Assembly (NCBI GenBank): GCA_031835245.1
Contig: JAVKOQ010000159.1
Span: 52,501 to 116,500, forward strand
Direction of reading: 5' to 3'
DNA from: Balamuthia mandrillaris
Lineage: Eukaryota; Discosea; Longamoebia; Balamuthiidae
Length of the DNA: 64,000 nt
Under the pieces are notes generated by a model. It had not been told where the DNA came from. It was given only the letters and a program-made list of their open reading frames with translations, and searched no databases. This document shows, piece by piece, positions 52,603 through 63,389 of the stretch. Both the position numbers and the translations under genes were made by a program. Position 1 is the first letter of the stretch, and every line of letters begins with the position of its first letter.

Positions 52603-53536
52603 ATGAACAAAAATCTAGTCTTTAGGGGTTTTGCTCTGTTCTTGGTTGTGTTTGTTGGCTTCAACGTCTTTATGTTGCTCCCTTACTACAAGGAAGACAG
52701 CGCACCACAGCCAAGCGAAGGTATGTAAGGTCATTGAGTTGGAAGGGCTGTTTCTTTGCTCATTTCTAGTATACCATGCAGACCCACCAAAGCCAGTGTT
52801 GATCTTCCTTGCAAAAAAGCTCTCCGAGGATATCGTCAATAGGGCGGAAGCCCTGCGGGAGAATGGGGTGAATGCGTTTATCTGCTTGCATTCCCAGAAC
52901 AACCTTCACCCGATGGCAAGACGGGAACAGGACCTCATCATATGGCAACCAAATGAACCTCTTCAAGAGAAGGGATGGGTGAACCTGTTATCATCAGTTT
53001 ACAAGCAAAACCATCAGAAACGCGCAAGCCTCTCCGTCACCAGTTGGGAGAGGGCACTATTCTGGGCGCACGAGCAGAAGCTTCCTCACGTTTGGTTCGT
53101 GGAGGACGATGTATGGTGGGCTAATTCCTCAGCAGTGGCTGAGATGGTCAGGCATTACACCGATGATGACACCGATCTGGTTACTCGTTCACATCGTGTG
53201 TGCAAGGCCGAGAACAAGGAAGACTGGCCCCTGTGGGGCGAAGGAAAGGGCATCTTGACGGAAGAGGAGCTGTGCAAAACGTACAACGTCATCTGCAGGC
53301 TCTCTCTGCGGCTGCTGCAAAGGGTGGATGATTTCGCCCGCCAACACAACACGCTGCTCTTCCACGAGGTCTTGTTGGCTTCCTTGTCGCAGAGGCATGG
53401 ATACACCGCCAGGAAGCTGGATTACCCTGGAGTCAACGTGCGGTATCGCCCCACGTTCGGTCTGGAAGAACTGCAGAAAGGGATGGGCTCGGGGCAGTTT
53501 CTTTTTCACCCAGTAAAGATGTACCTGAATGACTAA
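52603..53536 (+). CDS. Type II membrane protein, probable glycosyltransferase-like (EDDV motif)
   Basis: Two exons, 52603-52720 and 52770-53536 (SE|VYH), in frame, 294 residues. Residues 9-27 (GFALFLVVFVGFNVFMLL) form an N-terminal anchor. The body has PVLIFLAKKLSEDIVNRAEALRENGVNAFICL, SVTSWERALFWAHEQKLPHVWFVEDDVWWAN (an EDDV motif at the end of a strand, as in Golgi glycosyltransferases), DLVTRSH and LLQRVDDFARQHNTLLFHEVLLASL. The fold reading is by pattern only and no family name came to mind. A luminal sugar-transfer role is the best guess. Confidence 0.6.
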
Positions 53537-54106
53537 GTCCAGTCCTTCTTCTGTCCCCTTTTCTTCTTCCTTCCTTCTTCTCAATAATGCCGCCTCAATA
53601 ATAATGCACCGCACCATGCAAGTGATGAAGACGAAACCTGGTCTCAGCTGCTTCCGTCTTGGTAGGCGCCCCTCCAAACACACACACTCAAAAGCGCGAA
53701 CTTGGTGCTTCCCTTCTCTGAGTTCCAACAAGGAGCAGTCCCCAAGAGCGATCACCACCCACCCCTCCACCCACCCACACCAAAGGAGCATGAGGCGGGC
53801 CTCCTCTCTGGCCAAGGCGGGGGTTTTCGTTCTGTTGGACCCGAGTTTTCATGCGGAGGTGCTAGAACGCTGCTGCGCTCCGCAGCAAGGAAGGAGACCA
53901 ACGCGCCATCTTTCCTCCGATTGTCATGCTGTTTGCTGCCGCTTCTGTTCCGTTATTATTCCTTCTTGCTGCCCGCCAGCCTGCCAGCCTGCCGAGAGAC
54001 CTTCTTTGTGTGCCTTTTATGAAGGGAGGTTAGCCGTTTTGTTTTCTTCTTCGGCAACAGAACGAAGCGAACACGACATCAGGAAGCTGAGAGAGCAAAC
54101 CCAAGA
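53537..54106. other. Intergenic region upstream of PEP synthase gene
   Basis: 570 bases. A long plus-strand frame crosses it, but it reads as low-complexity Ser/His/Pro sequence without a domain. The region should contain the 3' end of the preceding gene and the PEP synthase promoter. I see nothing else. Confidence 0.4.
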
Positions 54107-57100
54107 ATGACTGATAAGCGAAAGGAGGAGCTGGTGCTGTGGTTCAAAGATATCAGCAATGATGACGTCGAGCTGGTGGGCGGAAAGAACGCCAGCTTGG
54201 GAGAGATGTACTGCGAACTTGGTTCTAAAGGTTTGTAAAGCAAGTTCTTCGTGGGAGCTTCTCTCACACAAACACTCTTCTCGTGCTTTTTTTTTCTTCT
54301 TCCATTTCTTTGTTTGGTTGGTAGTATTCGTTCTCATCTGCCTTTCTTTATGGCTTTGAATCGGTGGTCTACTACAGGCATCGAAGTGCCAAATGGATTT
54401 GCCATCACGGCCAAGGCCTATCGATACTTCCTCAAAGAAGCCAACATCGAGGACAAGATCAAAGAGGTTTTGGATGGGTTGAAGCAAGGCGACACCAAAG
54501 ACCTGAGAAAGAGAGGCCGAGAGGTCCGTCGTTTGATCCTCAGTGCGCAACTGCCGTCCGACCTGGAGGAGACCATCTGCGAGCATTACAAGCGGCTAGG
54601 GAAGGAGTACGAGGAAACGGACATCGATGTGGCCGTTCGAAGCAGCGCCACGGCTGAAGATTTGCCTGGTGCAAGTTTTGCTGGCCAACAAGGTTTGCCT
54701 CCTCTGCTTGTTCTTTTTCGTTTCTTTGTATGCTTGCTTTTGCTTCATCTTCGTCTGCTTGTTCCTGTTATTGTTCTTCTTGTTCTTGTTCTTGTTCTTC
54801 TTGTTCTTGTTCTTGTTCTTCTTCTTCTTCTTGTTCTTGTTCTTCTTCTTCTTGTTCTTGTTCTTGTTCTTCTTCTTCTTCTTGTTCTTGTTCTTCTTCT
54901 TCTTCTTCTTCTTCATGTCCTTTTTTTTCTCTTCGTGTTCCTCATTATCTCGTTTGGCCTGTGGTCATCATTATTCTACGAGTGCTCATTTGTTATCTTT
55001 GTAGATACGTATTTGAACATTTCAGGAGAAGGAGAGCTACTTTCTGCGTGTAAGAGATGCATGGCGAGTCTTTTCAACGACCGTGCTATCAATTATCGAA
55101 TAGACAAAGGCTTTGATCACATGCAGGTACCGTTTTTCTTTAACTCTCAGTCTATCTCTGTTGTTGTGTTTGTTGTCTCACCCATACTTACATTCTGTTT
55201 TGTTCCACCAGGTGGCACTATCCATTTGTGTGCAAAGAATGGCTCGCAGCGATAAAGCTTGCAGTGGCGTGACCTTCACCATTGATACTGAAAGTGGTTT
55301 CAAGGATGTTGTGTTGATAACAGCAGCTTGGGGCCTTGGAGAGAACGTTGTTCAAGGAGCAGTTAACCCGGATGAGTTTCTGGTGTTCAAAGTAACCATG
55401 AACAACGGCTGCAAACCCATCATTCAGAAGAAGTTGGGCAGCAAAGAAATGACGATGGTCTATCATCCGTCTAAGCCCACTACCAAGAATCTCACCACAG
55501 ATCGAGGTAATTTATTCTCCCTCCCCTCATTCTCTTTCTTCTCTCCTCAACGCTATTCGGTTCACGAGTTCCTACTTTCTTTCCTGCATCCACTCTCCAA
55601 AATTCTACTGAACTAACAAACATTTATTTGTTTATATGTTTCATAGAAAAGAGAGACATGTTCTGTCTGAATGACGACGAGATCATGCAACTGGCCAAGT
55701 GGGCGTGCATCATCGAGGACCATTACTCCAAGAAGAACGGGAAGCACACACCTATGGACATCGAATGGGCCAAGGACGGTGTTCTCGATCAAATGTTTGT
55801 CGTTCAGGCCAGACCTGAAACTGTACAAAGCCAAAAGGACATCACCAAGTTCCACACCTACAAATTGCTGGAGAAAGGAAAGGTTCTATGCAAAGGAACC
55901 AGCGTAGGAATGTCGGTTGCGCAAGGCAAGGCCCGAGTTTTGAAGAGCGTGGACCAAATCCATGACTTTAAGCAGGGTGAGGTGCTTATCACCGAAATGA
56001 CGGATCCCGACTGGGAGCCTATCCTCAAGCACGCCAAAGCAATCATCACCAATCGCGGTGGTAGAACGTTAGTCTTTTCTTCCACTTTTTTTGTTTCTTG
56101 TTTTCCTTTCCTTTTCTTTCCTTTCCTTTCTTTTCTTTTATTCTTTTGTCTTTTATCTTTTTTGGTCTCTCTTTCATGTTGCTTTCTTTCCTCACACCTT
56201 TTCTTTCATAGTTGCCACGCTGCAATCATTTCAAGAGAGCTGGGTATACCGTGTGTGGTCGGCTGTGGATGTGCCACTCAAGTAGTGAAAACAGGACAGC
56301 AAGTGACGGTGGATTGCTCTTCCGGTGATGCTGGTGTAGTATACGATGGTACTCTCAAATTCGAAGAAGAAGAACATACCATCGAAGCTACCAAAGGACT
56401 AAAGACCAAGATATGCATGAACTTGGCTAATCCAGAAACAGCGTTCCATTTACGTGCGATTCCCAGCGATGGAGTTGGTATGTTATGACATTATTTTGAT
56501 TTCTCTTGTGTTCTACAGCACTGCTCATTGCCACACTGCAATCCAGGACTTGTTCGAATGGAGTTTATTATAGGGAATCACATCAAAGCACATCCGATGG
56601 CCCTTCTTTGCCCGAAGAAGGTGGAATCCAAGCAAGAGAGAAAGGAATTAAAGCAGCTCATCAAGCCATACAAAAATGGAGAAGAATTTTTTGTCGAAAA
56701 GTTAGCTCAGGGCATTGGCGTGATTGCTGCAGCATTCTTTCCGAAACGCGTCATCTTGCGCTTCTCCGATTTTAAAACAGATGAGTATGCCGGCCTTCTT
56801 GGCGGTCCGTATTGAACTGTTGCTTCATTTCATGAAACGTGAACCAAACAAAACACCACCTCCTTGTATGTTACTGCAGGCAAAACATTCGAGCCAAAAG
56901 AAGACAATCCAATGCTGGGCTGGCGTGGAGCATCTCGTTACTATGATCCAGACTACAAGGTAATCTTCATCACATTGAATTTTACTGCTGTTTGCTCACT
57001 TATTGAACTGCACAGGACGGATTTTCGCTGGAGTGCAAAGCTATTAAGAAGATACGAGAGGAGTATGGCCTATGGAACCTCTCTGTAATGATCCCGTTTT

Positions 57101-57261
57101 GTAGGACAGTAAAAGAGGCAGAGCTGGTCATCCAAGAAATGGAGAAGAACGGACTAAAGAGAGAAGGCTCTGGAGAGAAAAGGTTGCAGATAATGGGTAT
57201 GTGTGAAATCCCTTCCAACGTGATCCTCGCGAAACAGTTCCTTCATATTCTCGATGGTAAA

Positions 57262-57296
<35 letters not shown>

Positions 57297-57644
57297 AAAT
57301 CTTTTTCATCCACACGCCATTTTTCCAATGCAGGTTACAGCATCGGATCGAATGACTTGACTCAACTCATATTGGGAGTGGACAGGAACTCAGGCATCGT
57401 TTCCAAGATCTTCAACGAAAGGGATGACGCTGTGAAGACCATGATCGCAGAGGTGATCAAGGTTTGCAACGACATGGGCAAGTATGTTGGCATTTGCGGG
57501 CAAGCACCATCCGACTATCCTGAATTCGCCGAATTCTTGGTGGAACAAGGCATCCAAGCCATCAGCCTTAATCCAGACACAGTCATGCAAACATCTTTGT
57601 TGATACAGAAAAAAGAAAGCACTATGCCACAAAAGAAGAAGTAG
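54107..57644 (+). CDS. ppsA: Phosphoenolpyruvate synthase (pyruvate, water dikinase), bacterial type
   Basis: Twelve or so exons. The ATP-grasp part has VELVGGKNASLGEM, IEVPNGFAITAKAYRYF, DVAVRSSATAEDLPGASFAGQQ, RMARSDKACSGVTFTIDTESGF, AWGLGENVVQGAVNPDEF and PMDIEWAKDG..MFVVQARPETVQS. The phosphohistidine domain has EMTDPDWEPILKHAKAIITNRGGRT|CHAAIISRELGIPCVVG with the catalytic His after GGRTC. The PEP/pyruvate barrel has IEFIIGNHIKAHP, LRFSDFKTDEYAGLLGG, NPMLGWRGASRYY, FSLECKAIKKIREEYGLWNLSVMIPFCRTVKEA, GMCEIPSNVILA, YSIGSNDLTQLILGVDR and KYVGICGQAPSDYPEFAEFLVEQGIQAISLNPD. It converts pyruvate, ATP and water to PEP, AMP and phosphate, feeding gluconeogenesis. The wording matches PpsA rather than PPDK. 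Introns carry CTT and CT repeats. Confidence 0.95.
54775..54918. repeat. CTT/CTTGTT microsatellite in an intron
   Basis: Repeat tract in an early PEP synthase intron, sense strand CTT. A (CT)n run lies at 57263-57294 in a later intron. Confidence 0.95.
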
Positions 57645-57722
57645 AGGAATAGAGGAAGGGTACAAAGGGGAGATCTTTCTCTCTTTCCAACGTTACGGTA
57701 GAGGACAATAAACATATAAGGG

Positions 57723-59541
57723 TTACGGCCTTTTCTGGGAGAAGTGACCACAGGAGAAAATGCAAAGCGCAATCAATGCACCAACTAAGACGCTTAACAG
57801 GATGAGAAAGTGGTCGAAGATCCATTGGAGCAGCAAGTGTTTCGTTGGGATATCATCTGGAAAGCGACCTTCCCAACGCCAACTTGTGCTGCTATCTGCA
57901 TCGCTCCTTTGCTGGAAGTAGAGCACACCATAGTTTCTAAAGCCAACCTGTTGCTCTCTAATGACGTGCCAGTTGCCCACTTGGTCGTTCGTCAACTGTA
58001 AGCCAAGCAGGTAAAACAGGTACAACTTCAAGTGCTCGATGATAGACGATCCTATCATTTCAACAAACATCAAACATCAGATGAAAAAAAAAAAAAAAAA
58101 AAGGAGGAAAGATAAAATAATATGACATTTAGGAGAAAGAAGTAACAGAGTTACCTCGCGTAATGCCGCTGGTAACCATTTCAGGAATGCATGGCCCTCT
58201 CTCATGACAAAGCCAAAGCAGAGCAAACTGAAGTATGCAACTTGCCGAATGAGTAAACGTTCAAAAGCAGAAAAAAAAAAAAAACAAAAACCAACAATTA
58301 CCTGATGGACGTCGCCTCCTAACAACTTGACTTTAGGAGCATGTGGCAAAAGCATTTCCATCAAAAGAAGAGTATCGTTGATGTGGTTAGGATGGGTGGG
58401 ATAGGTTTCCTGCTCCACGGCGTAGGTGAGCTTAGCCATGCTCTCTGTGAAATAAAGCAGCGGCACGCTGGCGCTCACAACAATATCCGTGATAGAATCA
58501 TCTGAACCGTACTTGGCCAGTTGTTCTTGGAACCACCGCAGCTGTTTGCTTCCAATCATGGGATGCGATACGTCAAACTCAAAACTACGTTGATAGCGCA
58601 GGTCCAGGAAAATGAAGACCAAGTTCTTTCCCACCGTTTTAGCATAGTAAGTTTGAACTTCCTGCCTTTCAGGGGTCGGAACATGCGCATTTGCATTTGC
58701 TGTTCGCATGCAAATAAGTCTAAGAAAGCAAGTAGTGATGCCATTTAAAACACCAACGAACCATGGAAGTACATTACAGCTGGTTCTATATCCATCAGCA
58801 GCTGCATTTGATATTCCAAAAATGCAGTTCGACCCGCCCAAACCATTGGCGCTAGCACTGGATCCTTCAGCAGATCGGGACCAAAGTTGTTGACAAACTC
58901 GTGGTCGTCTGTTATGATCCAGTGGGCATTGCGACGGAGGACCTTTTGTACGGTCTCTTGGCCGAACGTCTCGCGGTAGATGTGCCTATATTTGGGAAGG
59001 AAGTATTCATAGGTTGCCTCTGCTCGTCGCTTCTCCCACTCTGCACTGGTTTCTGTAACAGTGAGAGCGAGTGAGCAAGCGAGAGCAAGCGGAGAGCACA
59101 AGAGAAGGAAGAACGAGAGAAGCAGGGACGTAGAGAGCGAGAGAAGAGAAGAACGAAAAGAAGAGGCAATACCAGGAACTTGGGAGAGGTAAGATATGAA
59201 GTCCTTCCAAATACGATCAGCATATATGTTATCACCAAGGTGAAGCATGACGTCGCTGTCATTGTCAAGAAGAGCGAGCTTTTCCCACAACTCCACATCC
59301 CTATCATCGTACCAACGGTTGCAAGACAAAGCGGCAACTTTGAACAAAGCAGGGGCAGTCGAGTGAGAGGGAAACGTCCTAAAGAAGACTTGCCCGCGAA
59401 ACAGATCAGCGTTCTCGCGGCCACTGCTGAAGGAATAAAAACTGACGGAGTAGTTGTGTTCTGGCAGTAAATCGGCAAGCTTCAGTACAGCAGGAAACGT
59501 TCTTACTTGTATGCTGGTCGTTTTCCTTGTCAGTAACGTTC

Positions 59542-59579
<38 letters not shown>

Positions 59580-59902
59580 GTAAGAAATCGAAATACCTAC
59601 ACGGTGTCGACGATGAGGCTGGCAGTGGTTTCGTCAATGAGGGAGGCAATCATAGTTTCCTCTCCCTTTTGGCCGAGTGCGTGGTATCCTTCGTAGAGAA
59701 CTCGAGCGGTGTGGTCAGAGACGTCTCCCACTACCAACAGCAGTTCCTTCTCGGCCTGCCCCGCCACCCCCAACATGGTCAACCCACTGATCAACGTGAC
59801 CACCACAGCATACCAGACAGTCGCATTTTTGGGTAATGTTGTTGGGTAGCGCAGCGAAGGGCTGAAGGCACTGCTCCCTCGGTTGCTGCCTTCTTCTTTC
59901 AT
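57723..59902 (-). CDS. PhoD-like metallophosphatase with membrane segments at both ends
   Basis: Multi-exon. The N-terminal anchor is TVWYAVVVTLISGLTMLGVAG (about residues 29-49), followed by a fibronectin-like region (LLLVVGDVSDHTARVLYEG). The phosphatase core is LFKVAALSCNRWYDDRDVELWEKLALLDNDSDVMLHLGDNIYAD (GDN), RRNAHWIITDDHEFVNNFG (DDHE), LVFIFLDLRYQRSFE, MIGSKQLRWFQEQLAKY and LLGGDVHQ, the metal-binding set of PhoD/alkaline phosphatase D proteins. A C-terminal membrane helix (HFLILLSVLVGALIALCIFSC) ends the protein. It probably acts as an extracytoplasmic phosphodiesterase or phosphatase. The first intron holds a CT run at 59548-59574. Confidence 0.85.
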
Positions 59903-60084
59903 AAATTCTCTTTCTCTTGGCGGATGGCGCCGCCTTGCTTATTACCTCCTTTTGGTTGTTTTTTTCTTTTGTTTTTTTGTTTTTCGTTTGTTGTGTTGCT
60001 GGCGATGACAGGAGAAGAACGCACTCCACCCGAAGGAGGGAAACTTTACAGAGAAAGGGAGAAAGCAAAACAGAGGTGTGGCCC

Positions 60085-62191
60085 TCAGGACGTTAAGGCA
60101 TTGACCATCTTGGCGAGCTGTGATTTTTGCCGCAGTCTTGCTGACTGGCGTCTCGTTTGTTGGGTATCAGTGGAAGACACAGAAGCACCAGAAGAAGAAG
60201 AAGAAGCAGAAGAAGAAGAAGAAGAAGAAGAAGAAGAAGAACAAGAAGAACAAGAAGATGATGTTGATGATGATTTCAGGTCCTCTAGTCTGGCAACGAT
60301 CCATTGTGCCTCTTTTGACATTCCGTTGATAGTGTAAAACTCGCCCAAACGGCGATACCTGCAATAGAATAACACCAATGAATGGAAACGCTACGTTAAT
60401 GGGTGACAGTTTATCTGGACAAAAAATGATAATGAACCTTTCCTCTACATCAAAGCCGTTCATTGCATGGAAGAGTTTGTGCAAGTCAACTGGACATAAA
60501 TGCAGAGGTTGGCTATCGTCCTCAGCAACGTGGCCAGACCCTGAGATGAGATTGAAAACATGTATTAATACCTACATATGTGAGTAAAAGGAGAGGTCGT
60601 TACCATTCATACAGCAATGGTAGTAAACACAGTGGCCAACGTTAAACATGTGAAAGACCTCATGTGCCATAACTTTGCAACTTCGAGCAATTAATATTCG
60701 TTCATTCTCTTCCTCATCCTCTTTTGTTTGCTCACTACCTTCTCGTATGCTCTTACGATTCTTCTTTTTTTGTGTGTCTGAGTTTCCAGGTCTCTTTCTC
60801 TTTTTTCCTTTTGTTTTGCCATGTACGTTTTCCTCTTCCTTCTCTTTTGCATGTTTCTGCGCTGGTTCATCATGTTTAGTCTTATCTCGTAAAATCGATG
60901 GTAGATGAAACTTAAGCTGGAAACAAGGGTCATAGCGAGCAAAAGAGAAGAGCCCTACCCTGCTCTGCAGTGATGCCAATCCTACAACAAAAGAGTCCTA
61001 GACCAGATACAAAAAGCAGGAAGAAACACAAGAAAGAAAGAAATAACAAAAAAGAATGAGAATGAGAACAACACTTGAAATCAGCACACCCAACAAAACC
61101 AAAGGCAAGTACCCGTTGACCATCAAACAGATCCTCCATGGTGAAGGCTAACAGACAGTAACCGTCTGTAGGTAAGAAGTGTTGCAAGGCAGTAAGTATA
61201 GGGACAGCATGTAATTGTCGTGTTGAGGCTTTATCCTTCACCTGCTCATAAGAATTAAAAAAAAGGTTTTAACAACAATAGATGAAGGTACGCCAAGTGT
61301 CAAGTCAGCAATAACAAACCTTATGTAGGTCATAGGGATGTGAGACACGCCAGGGGATGTCCACTTGTTGCATGTACTGTCTAGTTCGTGTCACTCGTGG
61401 TACACTCATGCTGAATGTGCCACCATTTCCTTTCTGCATTCCTGACGTGGAGATCACAAGTGGAGGCAAGACTACCACTTCCATGGACGGAAAGTACAGG
61501 CTTGCGAACTGTTGTAGCTTCTCCATCACAACATGCGAAGGTGCTCCTACCAATGCTGGCAAGGAGGCAGAAGAAGAGGAAGAAGAGGAGGAAGGAAATG
61601 GAAGTTCCTGATCCAAGCCTAGTGGCAGAAAATAAAGCTTATTTTGTCGGTCCGTCCTGAGGGGAAAAAAGGGTGGTGAGTGGAGGAAACGAGAGAAACA
61701 AACAAGAGGAATAGAGTACAGTAAGTTTCTTGCTTTGGAGCGATACCACTTGCTAAAAGACTGCCGTGGTTCCACATACTGGTGTAACCAATCTAAGTAA
61801 TGCTTGTTAGCGCCAAGGCACCAAAAGCAAAGAAAAAGAAAAAGAAAAAGAAAAATACCATCTTCATGAGAGGGGATCGGGATGGGCTCAAAAGAACCAT
61901 TTGCCTTTGGCGTTACTGTTAAGTGAGCTATGCTAAAGCTACTCGTATCTCCTTTGGAAGCAGCTTCATAAGTTCAGAGGAAAGGTGACAAAACAAAGCA
62001 AACCGAGTACCGGCACAGCCGTTACACGGGCAGCAGCAAGAGCAGTGACAAAAAGTCTCTGTAGTACAGTGACCACCATTCTCACAAAGCGCTGCTTTGG
62101 CTCGCTCCTCTGCTGTGGGTGGAATAAAACCTATTGCCCATCCTTTTTCTTGTTTCGCCCTTGCAGACTTTCGTTCTCGCGTGGTAGACAT
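60085..62191 (-). CDS. Archaemetzincin-like zinc metalloprotease with altered zinc motif
   Basis: Multi-exon. The N-terminal exon has GWAIGFIPPTAEERAKAAL and a Cys-rich patch (CHCSCCCPCNGC). Later come DWLHQYVEPRQSF, LKEGDK-like spacer sequence, PILTALQHFLPTDGYCLLAFTMEDL, VFGFVG-type strand and VGLFSFARYDP. A long Lys/Glu insert precedes RILIARSCKVMAHEVFHMFNVGHCVYYHCCMNG and HLCPVDLHKLFHAMNGFDVEERYRRLGEFY. This is the archaemetzincin order: HExxH, third His followed by Cys, then CMxG and LCPxDLxKL, the Cys set that binds a second zinc. The metzincin glycine (HExxHxxG) is Asn here. A serine-rich repeat tract (TCT/AGA triplets, 60187-60260) is coded near the C-terminus. Catalysis is likely but not certain. 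Confidence 0.85.
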
Positions 62192-62304
62192 GCGCGTTGA
62201 GTGCCTGTTTCCCGCTCATTTTTCGTCGCCAATTATGATCTATCGAAGGATGTCCGGTGAGCTGGCCACCCTCAATCTACTGGACCCTGAAATTTCGTCA
62301 CCCA

Positions 62305-62376
62305 GGGGGTGTAGCTCAGTGGTAGAGCGTCCGCTTTGCATGCGGAAGGCCAGGGGATCGATCCCCCTCTCCTCCA
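62305..62376 (+). tRNA. tRNA-Ala (anticodon TGC)
   Basis: Cloverleaf of 72 nt, no intron. Acceptor GGGGGTG/CTCCTCC with one G-U and one T-T mismatch, D-stem GCTC/GAGC, anticodon stem TCCGC/GCGGA with loop TTTGCAT (anticodon TGC), T-stem AGGGG/CCCCT with loop ATCGATC, discriminator A. The A box TAGCTCAGTGG is good. The B box has A in place of the first T of TTCGA. Downstream CTTTTTTATTTTT supplies a Pol III terminator. It is probably functional, but the T-loop change and mismatch are odd. Confidence 0.85.
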
Positions 62377-63389
62377 ACTTTTTTATTTTTAAACCTTGCA
62401 TCTTTTTCGGGGCGGCCAAAAATTACACAAAGTGGTTGCTTACAAGCAAAGCAAAAAAGAGGTCATTTGGCAGTGTCGAGGCTTTTCAAGCCTTTGAGGG
62501 TAATGAATAGGAGAAAAAATCTTTTTTCTTTTAAAAAGAGTGAGAAAGAGTGAGAAAAAGAAAGAGAAAGAGAGAGAGAGAAAGAGAGAGAAAGAGAGAG
62601 GAGTAGGATAACCTGTGGCCTTGGTACTAAAGAATCCATAAGTACTATGCAAAAGTCTTTTGATGAAAATTGATCTTTGGCTACCTGGTGATAGTTGTAA
62701 AGATAGTGGCAATTTTCCACAACTGAGTCAATAAAGAAAATGAAGAGAGGGAACCACCATCAGCAAAGACGTTTGTAGCAAATCTGGCAATAAGCAGGAG
62801 GGTTAGGGGATTATTACCATTTTTGGTAAGAGCCTTTCTAGATCACATTTAAAGTTACGATCTTGAACAAAGTATTCTTTTGAAGGGGAAAAGCTGTAGA
62901 TAATGGGATTGTCAACCATTTTGCATGTGAATACAATGTGATGGAGCATTTGAAGCTGCAAAAGGCTGCGCCGACTGCACCGTTTTGGCGCAGCGGTGCC
63001 AATCAAATCTAGGACTTTGCGAATTGTTGGCAGAAACAGCAGCCATTATGGAAAAATGTGATAGGATAGCAATTATTATGATGTATTTCAAGTAAAAAAT
63101 AAAATAAAAAAGGTTTTTGTAGAATGAAATGTGTTCTTTCCAACGAACTTACTTTTAATAACAGTAAATGCTATGATGCGGAGAAATTAATTTTTTGAAC
63201 CTCAAGCGGAATTTATCCCAAATATTCCATCATTCAAAATTTGGCATTTTTTGGCATTTTTGGTTTGAATACCAATAAGCAGAAAAAAAAGTAAAAGAAA
63301 GAAGAAAGAAACTGCTGCAAGTGTGTGTGAAAGGGGATAAAGGGAAAAGCGGGAACTTCCAAGGGAAAAAAACAAAAAAGAAAAAGTCA
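62377..63389. other. Sparse region between tRNA-Ala and satellite array
   Basis: About 1 kb, AT-rich. It has a GAAA/GA repeat at about 62540-62600 and the uncertain small frame described at 62819-62949. Otherwise nothing is recognised. A jump from dense genes to sparse sequence and then satellite suggests a chromosomal domain boundary. Confidence 0.4.
62819..62949 (-). CDS. Possible exon of an unidentified small protein
   Basis: A frame reading MLHHIVFTCKMVDNP, then IIYSFSPSKEYFVQD and CDLERLLPKM, ends at a donor GTAATA. It may continue at 62722 after an acceptor (GACTCAG). The amino-acid mix looks protein-like rather than low-complexity, but neither reading of the next exon is decisive: in phase it gives a short end, LWKIATIFTTITR. 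No family recognised. Confidence 0.2.

Noticed and set aside
53189-53815. 208-residue minus frame over the EDD-motif gene
   Set aside because: It lies antisense to a well-supported exon and has no domain.
53529-54110. 193-residue plus frame between the EDD-motif gene and PEP synthase
   Set aside because: Low-complexity Ser/Pro/His content, overlaps the stop of one gene and the start of the next, and has no recognisable motif.
62440-62720. Continuation exons of a small gene after 62722 ending near 62490
   Set aside because: Frames join only with mixed phases, so I kept just the first exon as a low-confidence feature.
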